A stretch of DNA of 64,000 nt from Trochalopteron elliotii (Eukaryota; Chordata; Aves; Passeriformes; Leiothrichidae), in contig JANPWX010000010.1 of NCBI GenBank assembly GCA_024734555.1, forward strand, positions 2,493,785-2,557,784. Direction: 5' to 3'. Of this stretch, positions 22,501-34,712 are shown piece after piece (the stretch's first letter is position 1; every line of letters starts with the position of its first letter). The position numbers were made by a program, and so were the translations under genes. The notes under the pieces are model-generated. The model did no database searches and was not told the origin of the DNA. It saw nothing but the letters and a program-made list of their open reading frames with translations.

Positions 22501-25500
22501 GCATACTCTCACAAGTGGGGATATTAAAGAAGAGAAAATCCAACCAACACTAAAGACTGAAATCAGAAGACGACTTTGTACGATGAAGCCTACTGGGGGT
22601 GTAACTCCTTTGGATATGGAAAGAAGAGCGACATAATTCAGCTGTTTTCTCTTCAGGTTGGTCAACTTAGGACAGAACAAGGTCAGTCTTAGCAAGGCCA
22701 CCTGAATGGCATCATTTAATTACTGGAGCCTGTCTTCCAAAGTAGGTATTCTGTGGTATTTCTCTGGGGTTTTTTAGAGAAAAGAGTCATTACAAGTATT
22801 TATTTCATTTCAAAATGTTGAATTACATATAGTATAGAAAAAAAAAAAGAAATCATGTAAGCATTAGGAGACTAAGATGTAGGGAATCTGTTTCCTTTCC
22901 ATGTTAAGAGGTAGTAGAGATGCCTCTGCTTTCCTGTCTTTCAGGTCTGGCAATTTAACACATCTATTTGAGGAGAGACGCACATCTACATGGCATGCTG
23001 GATGCCATTTATACCATTTCTGAGACAATCAAAAAGGATTTTGATAGCAAAGTACACAGGACTGAAAGAAGTTTATCTAATTGCAAAATTATAAAAAGGA
23101 ATACCTTACATTAACAAAAGTGTGTGGAGTTTTTTAGCTCCCTGCCATTCCATCATAATATCAAAAGGCCTTTTCCTGTCAAACACTATCATTATTTAAG
23201 ACAGAAAGCATAGCCCTCTCCCCGCCTCCATTTTCTCTGTCATTGCTTTCTGCAGTTACAAAAACAATTAGTATATTTGCTAATAGCACTTCATAATCCC
23301 TATTTAACCAACAAGTGTCGGCTTTTTTCACAACGCAGATTATATTGAGAAAACACAGGCTACAAGGTTTCCTTGCCTTCCTAACCTGCAAGGAAAATCA
23401 AGAGATTTTCCATCAAGGAACCCAAGTAACACCACTTCAGATAGCTCTGTTATTAACTTATATTTAAGAACTACAACATAATAAGGAAATAAGCATCAGA
23501 CCTTCAATGTGCTGTTATTAACCATTGAAACATCAAAAGCCATTCCCCAGAAGTCCCTAAGACAGCTTCTGTGATTTATATTGCTTTATTCTGCAAATAC
23601 TAACCTGAAGCAACTTCTGTAAACATTTGAAGTTTATTTAATTTGCAATAATTACTTCATTTGCAATTACTTTCAAGCAGAGGACTTTCAAAAACAACCT
23701 CCATGTCTACAACTTGCTCAAGAACAACAACTGTCCTCCCTATTTTAGGAGATGACTAAAATAATTCCTCCCTGATTTTCATTTTTAATGCTAACACCAG
23801 TTCAAACCTCCAACCAAGAAGTCAGCAACTACAGTTTTAAGGTTTAACAACAGTAAAACAGGCGTTCAAATAATGTGAACTATTATGTATATTCAATCAT
23901 AACACACTACCCTTACAACCCACAGCTGCGCTTCCTCCAAACTTCTCTAGCATATTTGAGTTGAAATCCGAGGTTTCTCATTAACTAAAGCAGCACCAAT
24001 TTGCATACATAGCAGTTTACCTCCTCTATTAATAAAACTATTTACAAAATAAAAGAAATTCTACCTTTGAAGTGGGGCCACTAATAACTGTTTTTCCTAT
24101 AAAGAACAGAGGTATAAAAAGAATGAGTATAAAAGGACTCTCTGCTTGCCTTACACATTCAGTGAGCAAAACATGATACAGACACTTGTTATTCCCAGTG
24201 GAAAGACCAGGCTTTTTTTTCCACTGGACTGTCTGGTCTGCTGTACCCTACATGTGAAGATTGTTGCTCAGTTCTAGAAGTGTACGGTTCAAACCGGGCA
24301 AATGACAGGCAAATACAGGCTTATATCACCAGACACAAATCCATGGCTTGTTGCTCATCAGTTAGCCATCAACTTTGGCAGACTTTAATCTGTTACACTC
24401 TGCTCTAGACATCTTATTTAAGCGGTAAAATATTTTTCCACCTAGCTTTGTTAGGATCTTCACAGAACACAAATGCTTTAAAGACTACTTGTATTTAAAA
24501 ACCTGCACATGTAGATTCTCAGTGAAAAAATCTCCTTTCTTAAAAATTCAATCACACACACACACACACACACACACAAAAAAAGCAGCACTCCACCTAA
24601 AAAGAAAAGGAGAAACTATCAAATTATTGTCTCCTCACAACTTAAGGATGGTTGTTAGTCAAAATCAAGTTCATTTTTCCATCTCCTCACTTTTCCTTAG
24701 AGATGAAAAAGAGTAAGAGGTTGTCAAAATCAACATGAATAATTTCGAGACAGTGTTTTATTGCACAATGTTCACATAGAAACAGCAGCAGCAATTACTG
24801 TTATCAACAGCCTACAGAAATAGGTCAGAAAAACATTTTACTGATTACCCAGTAGAACTGCTCAGCACAGTTGCTCCTCCTGGAAGACAAACATTTCTCG
24901 CAAACAGTCACTGAAAGAACCACCTTCCTAACCTGCAAAACCCCCTGTGAACATCTGTATCTAATTTACAAAAAGACATCAGCCAAAATTTGGTTGAGAA
25001 ACAGACTCCATCAAAAAGCTGCTGGAAAACTAGAGAAGTTTATTTGGCCTGATGATAACCTATTTAACCCAAGTGCAAATATCTGTCGTCCTGGCCTGCT
25101 TCATAAACAATAATACCAAAATGCATCACAACAGCACATTATCCACACCTCCAGAGCAGTTCAAGGATCAACTGCTCCACAAATAAATTAAAAGCAAGTC
25201 TGCCTTCAAGCCTGCAGAGGAAAATACAATATTCTCAAAACTATCTTCTGGCAGCCAACCATTCTCCTCACCCACAGTCTTTACAAGGTCCTGAGATATA
25301 GGTTGTATTTATTCCATACATCTTCATTTTAGTGCTTCCCTCAGGTCACGTTCCAAGTGCTTGGAGAAAAATACCCCAGCCCAGCTGCAGGCATTTGCTT
25401 ACCCTGAAATCAAGTATCAAAACCAAACCAAAAAATATGCCAGGACTAAGCACTGAGTTCACAAGGCTATCTTGTGGAGTAACAGGGAAGTGAGTGCTCC

Positions 25501-26022
25501 CCTCCCCAAAGAACTGAGCGAACCAGCAACCAAGCACATGCAAGAGATATTCACAAGACTTGAGCAGAAGTGTCTGTATAAATAGCTGATCTGCATGTGC
25601 ATGTGTGAACACACACAAGAGCAAAGGGATTTCCCTCCCTGGGGTCCCTGGAATCACTAGGAAGCAATGAGGTGAACCATAAGAGCAGCAGAAGCCTAGT
25701 TCCTGTGCTGAACGCATTTAGCATCATCCTGCACAAATTTCCACGCTCCTGTGAGTGACTAAAAATTTAAATTTAGCTACAAAAATCAACATCTCTGAAT
25801 GTAGTCACAAATGTGAGGAATTATCACAGGGGAGTATCCCATTAAGTCAGAGAAGGCAGATCTTTGCATCAGCTACATGAACATAACAAAAACACATTCC
25901 TCTGGAAGTGCAGTGTCAGGAGTTTCTCACCTATCACCAACACTACCAGCAACATGTCTGCTTCCAAAAAAAAAACCCTAAAAGCCACACTCTCACAACC
26001 TCCAATTCAAGTGTCTTAAGAA
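19520..26022. other. intron, no recognisable element
   Basis: AT-rich, with only the (CA)13 tract at 24553. No second APP exon seen. Confidence 0.5.
24553..24578. repeat. (CA)13 microsatellite
   Basis: Thirteen CA dinucleotides followed by an A-run. The frame across it encodes only a His-Thr run. Confidence 0.97.
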
Positions 26023-26458
26023 GATGTGAAGGTGCTTGAATGCATCCAGAGAAGAGCAACAAAGTTGATGAAAGGGTGTTAAAGGAATGACATTCCACAA
26101 GGAAAACCTGAGGACCCTGGATGGAAGGAGGCTGAGGGGTAACCTCCTTGCTCCCTACAGCCTCCTGAGGGAAGTGGAGAAGGAAGTGCTGAGCTCTTCT
26201 CTGTGGGATCCAATGATGGGATGCATGGGAATGGTTCAACTCTGTGTCAGGCTCAGACTGGACATTAAGAAGCATTTTTTAACCAAGAAGATAGTCAAAC
26301 ACTGGAACAGGCTTCCTGGAGAGGTTGGCAATGCCCCAAGACTGTCAATAGCAATTGGGCAATGCCCTTGGTAACAGGCTGTAACTTGGTCAGACAGCTG
26401 GACTAGACGGACTAGAGCTGTAGCTCCCTTCCAACTGAAATATTGTATTCCATTCTAG
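26023..26458 (+). mobile_element. CR1 LINE 3' fragment
   Basis: In sense orientation the signatures are CATCCAGAGAAGAGCAACAA, CTGAGGGGTAACCTCCTTGC, CTTCCTGGAGAGGTTGGCA and a terminal CTCCCTTCCAACTGAAATAT. The short frame at 26087-26374 is a remnant of this repeat, not a gene. Confidence 0.9.
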
Positions 26459-27609
26459 CCTCTACATCACCATGGTCACAACCAGACAAGGAGCGCCAGC
26501 AGCTATGGGTGATCACACAGACCACTGAGGGCAGGAGGATAATGGGAAGAGCAGGGACAACTTTCACCCAACCAGGTCTTCTCTGGAGTTACCTTAAGAG
26601 TCCATACCAAAATCTACAGACCTTGAAGTTAGCCATCGATGTGACAGTAACTGAAAACCTCAGAGCTAACAGGTATCCCCAGCATAAAAGTAGCTCCACA
26701 CAGTTTAGTCACAATTTTTTACAAGAACTGCCATTTTGGCAGGAAGAAAAATTACAACAAGCAGATTGACCAAAATTACCCAAGACTGGAATGACTTCCA
26801 GGAAGCATTAAATCTAGTGCAGCACCAACTAAACATTAACACAGGGGTTGGGGAGGTAGAGGGAGTGGAATAACATCAATATTTTACAAACTGAATATAA
26901 AGTGAATTAAGAAGATTAAAGTTTTTTAAAAAAAATCTTGCTCCCAAGCTATTCATTTAGATTTTGAAATAGTCTTTGGTCATTTACATGGCTATATTGA
27001 CTAACAGAGGTAGGGTAAATAAGAAAATGACAAATCCTGTCAGAATTAATTATCTTTTACTCATTTGGAGAAATAAGAGAGAAAAAAAGACGAAATTCAG
27101 CAAGGGTGCAAGTTCTACAAAATAAGTGTTTAATGATACCAATTAATATGACAAGTATTATAGTTTCTTTTGGTATGTCTGCACATGCAGAAATGCTAAT
27201 AATACTGCATTTTAAATTTCATCACCTGCAGGGCTGTCACTACCCTAAAACAAACATAAGACCATAAGACTATGTTTTACAGAGCAAATCAAGGTTTTGC
27301 ACTGAAATAAATTACTGTAAATCATCTAATTCCAGCACTGTATTTTCTATTCCAACACAGAAAGCCACTATCACTTACCTTAAATAAATACATTAAGTAG
27401 GAGAAAAATAGGAGCGCATTTCACAGCAATGCAACAGACCACAGAACTACTCAAAGCTCACTAATAACTTCTGGGGTCTTATCACACCCATGAAACTCAT
27501 TGCTACAAAAGTAAAACCGTAAGGTGAGAGGAAATATTTTAAAAAGCCCTAACTTCTAGTTTGCACTTATGTTTTTGGTGATGTAAATCATATTTTAAGC
27601 CTATTTCAT

Positions 27610-28325
27610 TGCATGTGTACCTGGGAGGGACTCACAGAGCACACAGCCAGGGCATGTCCAGCCTCTCACCCACCAGCACCTCCAAATCCTTCTTGTAGGG
27701 CTCCTCTGGATTTGTTCATCCCCCAGCCTGGACTGATATGAGGGGTTTCCCTGACTGAGATGTAGCACCTTCCACTCGGTTAAACCTCATGAGATTCACA
27801 TTGGTCACTTCTCAAGCTCATCCAGGTCCCTCTGGATGACATTCCACCCTCCAGGTTAGGCAACAGCACCACTCAACTTAGTGCTATCAACAAATTTGCT
27901 GAGGGTGCACTCAATCACTCTATGTCATTAATGATGATATTAAGTATTACCCATCCCAATACAGACCCCTGAGGGACATCACTGGCCACTGATGTCTATC
28001 AGGACTCTCAGCCATTGACCACCACCCTCTGTATGTGACTATCTCCTTCTTACCCATCTACTAGTCCACTGGTTGAATAGGTCTCAATTTAGAGAGAAGG
28101 ATGTTATGGGGAAGCAAGTCAAAGGCTTTACAGAAGTTTAGATAAATGACATCTGTAACCTTTCCCTTGTCCACTGATGTAGTCATTATATCACAGAAGG
28201 TCACTGTGATGTAATGGTCAGGCAGGACTTGAACTTGGTGAAGCCACGCTGCTGTCTTGAATCACCTCCCTGTCTTCCATGAGGTTTAGCACAAGCTCTA
28301 GGAGGATATTTAGAAGCATTTTGAA
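27610..28325 (-). mobile_element. CR1 LINE fragment from the reverse-transcriptase region
   Basis: The minus strand reads as a decayed CR1 ORF2, with blocks corresponding to a loop near the reverse-transcriptase active site. The region that would carry the catalytic aspartates now reads KFVDSTKLSGAV, so the usual DD pair is lost. Other blocks (CCCTGAGGGACATCACTGG, CCAGGTCCCTCTGGATGACA on the plus strand) are familiar from avian CR1. The copy is inactive and lacks both ends. Confidence 0.88.
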
Positions 28326-29297
28326 GAAAGAAGAAAGGAAGAAAGTAAATAAAGTATTTGAATTATCTCTTTGGTGCTCTTAATCTTTTTAGATCTCTGT
28401 GGGCAAATCAGCAAAATCTGCTTACAGTACAGATGATAATATGATTTCAAAGGCCTCTGTTTAAGTAACTACACTTGAAACTTTCTAAATAAATAAATAA
28501 GTACTAATAATAACAACAACTTAAAAAAACAGTACAAAAATCACAACACTGGAGTTACACTTCTAACCATGACTTTTCCTGAAACAAACTTCCTTGAAAA
28601 AGAGATACCAGATTTTTCAGATTTGGAAAATTCTGTGGACTTACATCATTTTCCTACTGTAGAAAGACAACACTAGATGACTGAACTAATTACTCTAAAT
28701 CTACAGAATTATTACTGCAGTGCAGCAACTATACAATGCATTTTTAAGCTTCTTCAAGAAAGAATGGAAGCTGAAATCAACCTGCTCAGAGGATTTTTCC
28801 TGCACTCCAATCTGAACAAAGCTTTCTCTACATGAGCAAAATTCAACACAGCCAGAAGAGCTGTAATTTTCCTTGTGAAACAGGACCTCAACCCTGCATC
28901 AACTGGATTTCAAAGGAAGCTCTGAGTTGGCTATTTTATTCTCATTATTACTTGCATACAGTTCTTTATCTGCCCTTGATACAGAGGCACCATCTACACT
29001 GCTAAAGCAACTCTTCCACAGACTGCGTTACTTACACTCCAAATGATGCAGAATGGAATCATCCTCTGCTGCCATTGGTCTGAGCCACAAACATCTGAAC
29101 AAAGACATGTAGGAAGTCTGATGTAATTCACCAGTTTTAACACGTGAATGTTTCAGCTGTTTTGCACTATGATTGCACTCTACACGCATGCCAGAGATCC
29201 CTCTCATCTTCTTTTGATGTAGAACTATTTTTTTCAAGTGGCGAGTGTGTGACTCAGTCTGCTCTACAAGGTGTCTGACTAGTTGGATTACTAAAAC

Positions 29298-29349
<52 letters not shown>

Positions 29350-29350
29350 N

Positions 29351-29421
<71 letters not shown>
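29298..29421. repeat. (TAA)n microsatellite with one undetermined base
   Basis: About 41 copies of a TAA/AAT triplet, interrupted only by N at 29350. The array length is probably uncertain in the assembly. Confidence 0.98.
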
Positions 29422-29925
29422 TTATATTTAGAAATAACAATTTCCCAATTTCACTCCACAAACAATGTGAAGCTGAATTAACAAAATGTTTCTGGCATTT
29501 GCCGACTTTAACCACCAAGTATTCGGAATGATGAGGATTTGCTGACTGCTACAAGGAAGAACATGCCCAGAAGATCCTTCCTGAAATACTTAGCTACCCA
29601 AGATGCCAACACATCTCTAATTAGACAAACCCTTTTTTGGCACACACAAACACTGTCATAAGCAAGCCAGAAGAAACTAATCTGTCAACAGCAGGATTAA
29701 CAATGTAACACACTACCTGGATTACTTTCAAGGTACATACAAAAGCCAGACAGACTCAAACAGATGGCTGACAGACTTGATTCATTTTGAGTTGAAGGTA
29801 CAGTTCTTCAATCCTTCCTCTATAAAAATCTATGAATTTTAGCTCTCCAAAGCATTACTAGACACCTCATGCTGAAACAGATCCTACCCTGTATCTGTTT
29901 TTAGGGCACTTGAATCACCTGCTAC

Positions 29926-30024
29926 TAAAAAAAAAAAAAAAAACCAAACCAAAACCAAAAAACAAAACAAAACAAAAAATCAAAAAAAAAAAAACCAAAC
30001 CACCACAACAACAAAAAAAAACCC
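29926..30024. repeat. A/C-rich low-complexity tract
   Basis: An A16 run followed by irregular AAAAC and CCAAA units, A-rich on the plus strand. Similar tracts occur at 45849, 49530, 54535 and 61417. Confidence 0.9.
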
Positions 30025-32739
30025 CATCCAAACTTCACTGTCCCACTAGATACAAGCTATTTTCATCACTGTGCACCCAGCTGCTGGTTTTTGGGCAGCT
30101 ACTCCATGTCCATGAGGTTTTTTCATAATAATCATGTAGTACATTCAAAAGAAAATCTGGCCTTTGACCTCTGATGCTCTGCCCCACTCCCACAGTCTCC
30201 AAGGTGAAGCCATTTCTCCATCTTGCTGCTTTCTGGCTCTAGGAGACAGAGACAGCTTATTTATTTCAGACACCAGACCAAAGACAAGACCATCATTATT
30301 GCATACATAAAACATTAACAATAAAAAATTAAGTAATAAAGAAAAAGACCTTAATAAAGAAAAAGAAGTGCTTAGCAGAAAAAGGCAGAGGATTCCTGAG
30401 TTTGGGGAAGAATAAAACTATTCTTTCATTCTCTCAATTGGGCACATTTCAGGTTTCAACTTTACAGTTTGCATTCTGCATGCTCTTTTACTGATTAAAT
30501 GTACTGTACATGACCTTCATACGACTGTGCTAATGCTCAAAACCAAGAACCTTTCCCTTTTCAGGACCTATGAATAAGAAACAAGAGTAAAGAAAGAAAC
30601 CAAGCAAATGAAGACACAGTGAAGCCCTCAGAAACAACCCAGCAGCTTTGTTCAGCAGACTGGGCAACAGTAACACATGAAGGCCTCCAGCATCAATTCT
30701 CCCTTCAGCAGGGATCACACGCCAGGTACATTACATACATAGATAGCCCTCTGCACAATCATGATCGACAAACAAAAGCATTATATAAGCCAGGTATCTC
30801 AACTTCACTGGAAATAACAAACCAAAGGAGTTACAGGCTTGACCATGCAAACCAGTAACTCTACAGAATGCAACCCTTCAGCTTAAAAAGCTTAGCAAAA
30901 TCACCCAAAATTGGATGTGAAGAAATCATCAGCCTCAAATAAAATACATCTCTAATGACACAACAATCAGAAAGATTGTTATGTTAAGTCTATGACTTTC
31001 TAAAATCCATTATTAAAGAGATTCAAGAAAACAAGAGGGGGAAAAAAGCAACCAATATGTAGGAAACAATAAGGGACAAGACAAAAAAATATTTTCAAAC
31101 AACTCTTCTCAATACACGAAGGCCACCCTACAGAAGTACAGTAATTTTTTCAATATATATTTAAATTTCCAAACCCCACCTCTGGTATCTTACAGCAACT
31201 GCTCTCTTTAAGGACACAGCCTTTATCTGAATTCTTCCGCAGATGGTCTTTAGCAAAAGCTTTACTGATTTCAGTATTTGCAATGTTAGCCAAATAGACA
31301 CCAGTACCCTCTCTACATGTTCTCACTTTCCTACTTAGAAGGTATACTCCCACCATAAGTTCTGTATTTCTGATCTTATTGAGTGCTATGGAATACTCCA
31401 ACTGTTAGTTAAGTCTGGGAGCCAGGGAAACTAGAATCTGTCAATCCAAGAACTTTTTTCCAGTGTGGCATTCTTAACAGTAATTTTCTAACAATACAGA
31501 AATAGGTACCACATTCGAGTTTAGTTATGCAAAACACTGAAACACAAGAAAAACTGTGCTTGACAACCCTTACTCTTCTATGGGAAGACATGCTGTTATT
31601 GTAGTTGCCAGAATCTTACACAAACATCTCTCATTCAGACAAGGATGAAGAAAGCAACTGATTGAAGAGGTGAACCAGAAGCCAAAAATTCAGAGTATGA
31701 GTTTCTGGTTTTTTCAACTATACTAAGGCCTCAGAGGCCTCTTCCATGTCCACCTACTAACAGCAGCTGCTCTCTGTCTTGACAACAAAGATAGGAGAAT
31801 AAACATGCTCACATACATTTGATTTCAAGACTCATGAGAAGTACTGCATTCAAACACACCATCCTCAAAGACTGTATTTCAAGTTCATATTAATTGAATT
31901 TAACAGATTTCCATTAAAGAGACTAAGATGAACTTGAAGGCAACATTCAGATCCTCAAATGATGAAGATAAATCAGATTATTCATTGTTAACTATTATAG
32001 CCAGATTCAAGAGAACTGATCCAAATAAGATGACATAATAAAGATGAAGTGCTGTTTCCTCATCAATAAGTAGACTAAAATCACCACAGATCATTAAGCA
32101 TTAAAAAACCCCAAAGCATTAACCCTCTGCTAAGGAAGGTAAGAAACCCTCCAGGATTTTTAATCATGTTGGAATCACATACTTGAAAAGTGAGCATTTT
32201 TTGCCTTAAATAGCACCACTGTATTTGTGCTGTTTAGACACATAAATCCTTCAAACAGTGACATACTTCTGGGGATTTTTTTCATTTGTCTTTTAAATGA
32301 ATAATCTGGAAGATTAAAAGCACCATCTTGCTTTTGACAGTCATCAGCTAGAACATCCTGATAAACCATCATCACAACAAGAGAGAACAGTTTCCATGCT
32401 TTCCCACCTCCTGTTTGTTTCTTTACTGAGATGTAATGAGTTAGACCATGAAAGATGTCACACATGCTGCAACAATGGAAGGGAAAATTTTTTATCTGGC
32501 TACTAAGCCTGGTGCTCTACTACAGAAAATCCCACTGAACACTAATGATGCCTTGTGTGGGGAGTACAAGGAAGTCTTATTTCCATACACTAATAGAGAA
32601 ACAATGATGTAGCAGTTTGGGTTTGCCAATTTCAGTTTTTTGGCTAATGCACTAATTATGTAGTGGTTTACATAAATCACCAGGCACTTACTAGAATTAT
32701 TTACTCATTTTCTGCTGTGAAATAAGGCTTAGAAGGAGG

Positions 32740-34095
32740 GCAAAGCAGGCTCAAACTTTAAAGGGTATAAAGAAAACTTTATTCACAGAATTAAAACAAA
32801 ACTAGTAAGAAAATTAGAATAAACCTTTAGAACACCTTTCCTCCCTCCACCTTCTTTTCTTCCCTACTGACAACATAAAGAGACAAAACCTTGGACTTTT
32901 AGTCAGTTTACCACCTCTAGAATAGTTTCTCTTCAGTTCTCTTAGGGAGAGGACATTCTCTTGCCATACTACGGAGGCTCTTCCACGAGAAACATTCTCT
33001 CGTGGCTTTTATGTCACCGTGATTAAACCGCCTGGGAAAGGAAAAATCTGTCTGCAGTGCAAAAGTCCCTCACATATTTTGTGGCTTTCCCACAGCTGCT
33101 TTTATGGGCCATGTCAACTTAGTGGGGTGCTATTTCAGGGATGTGTTGTTCTAGCATTAAACAAAAGCTTTCTTCATCTATCTCTGGGAACAGAAGCTTT
33201 TTATTACTAGCCCTGGGGCAAGGTTTCTCATCTCTCTCACTTCTTTTTGTTCAAATTTCTCACTGGATTATAGAGACATTTGCTTCAATACTGGTGCCTT
33301 GGCTCACAGTTGTGTTAGAACACTACATCTCCCTAATGCATTTATGTGAGTTTCAGGGAAAAAAGTCTGATATATCAAATATATCTTCACCATAGCCTTA
33401 CAAAAAGGATTTCAGCCTAAGACTAAGGCATCTCCTCACTCCCCTCCCATCTAGAATGTGACTCCTTCTTCACTGACTTGAGTCTCACATTGTTGTTTCT
33501 ACATGCCTCCACCTCTCTTTTTTCTGATTCAGGAGAGAATTGGTGCTCATATCAATTGAAACAGTTTTTATAGAGTTCTGCAGTGTGAAAAGGTTGATTT
33601 CGTCCAGGCTCTTCAACTGAAGAATTGCTGTGTCTTTTGCTGCCCATCATGTGGTCCCCACTGGCACTGCACAAGCCACACTGGCTGCCAGTGCTACCCC
33701 ACACTTTTTCTTCATGTGGGGTGCCGGGAAAAAAGAAAAAAACAGCTGCCGCTGCTTTTGCTCTTCAGTCCACAGCATAGCTGGCTAAAAGTGGCTAAGC
33801 AAATACAGTCCATTGCGAGTCATGATAGGATAGTCGCAGCTGCGTGGCGCTGTCTCACTGGTCCCTGCCACATGGTTGCTCCTGGCACCAATATGGCCTC
33901 TGGCCAGCATGGCCCAGTGGCATCGCTGAAAACAGGGACCAGCAGGCTACCACAGGGACCACTGGGAAAGGGGGCCCAGCCTTGCTGAGAAGGAGCCCAG
34001 CAGGCTTTCCAGTAGGGGCTTGGCAGCCTGCTAACCATCCCTCCAGGGGCAGAAAATCTCAGCTGGGCTGTGTGGGGGCTGCCCTGGCCGCATAG
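32740..34095 (-). mobile_element. LTR-type element, minus copy of the 2.9-kb repeat
   Basis: The reverse complement of 33395-33815 matches 3185-3635, including CCCCACATGAAGA and CAGAACTCTATAAAAACT. On the minus strand the TATA-like box (about 33570) is followed by ~800 bp ending in an AATAAAG signal (about 32775) and CTTTATACCCTTTAAAGTT, which matches 4212-4230. A stem of 8 bp (CCACGAGA / TCTCGTGG, 32983-33005) lies inside. The GC-rich part 33840-34090 would be upstream U3 or internal sequence. No protein-coding remnant is recognisable. Confidence 0.55.
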
Positions 34096-34181
34096 TGTTG
34101 ATGCTATAAAATGTTTTAAGAGCGATTCCTAAAAATGATTGTTGTTAGTTGTATCTGTTTCAAAGTTATAGAAGGGGGAAT

Positions 34182-34712
34182 TGTTATAAAAAGTTTCAAG
34201 AGGGGTTTCTATAATTGTTTGTTGCTAGTTGTACCTGTTCTAGAGAAGTTTGATTGATGCAAAGGTTATAGGTTGCTGCGACACTGTACAGGTGTAAAGT
34301 GCTATGTAACAAGGAAAGGGGGAAAAGATCTAGTTCACGCAGGTTACATCACCCTGAACCATGACTCATGGACGTGAAAGACCAATCACTCGACGCCCTT
34401 GGGAAACGATTGGTCAGGAGTGACTCTTGTTAAAGACCAATCACAGCCCTGACAACTAACCAATCAGGAAGAGGATCCAAAATACACCAATCAGTAGGAA
34501 CCAAAGAGGATAAAAGGGAATGTCAGACTGTGGGGGAGGTTCTTCTTTGGAACCTTTAGGGTCTGAAGGAGCACCCAGTGTGGTGTCGCACTGTTTTTGG
34601 ATTTCTGGCTTGCTGAGAGGAACCTGCGCTTATCCACACTCAGTGGTTGGTTACAGTTAAATAAACGAGTACCTTTTTTTTTTTAATCTGAGTCCAAGTC
34701 TTGTTTATAACA
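34182..34712 (+). mobile_element. ERV LTR with CCAAT array, 531 bp
   Basis: Inverted tips TGTTATAAA (34182) and TTTATAACA (ending 34712). Upstream lies a polypurine tract AGAAGGGGGAA (34170-34180), which suggests a 3' LTR. U3 carries an AP-1 site TGACTCA (34362-34368) and five CCAAT boxes. Then come a TATA-like GGATAAAAGG (34508-34517), a poly-A signal AATAAA (about 34660) and a T-rich U5. A diverged second copy of the first ~75 bp starts at 34096. Confidence 0.7.
34381..34517 (+). promoter_or_regulatory. five CCAAT boxes plus TATA in an LTR U3
   Basis: ACCAATCA occurs at 34381, 34436, 34459 and 34486, and an inverted ATTGGT at 34409-34414. GGATAAAAGG follows at 34508. This is the layout of a strong retroviral promoter using NF-Y. 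It points away from APP transcription. Confidence 0.6.

Larger units (their letters stand above)
28326..32739. other. intron with microsatellites only
   Basis: Holds the (TAA)n array and an A/C-rich tract. The rest is AT-rich with no recognisable repeat or exon. Confidence 0.5.

Noticed and set aside
29245..29518. Frames reading as poly-Ile/Asn or poly-Tyr/Leu
   Set aside because: These are translations of the TAA microsatellite, interrupted by N.
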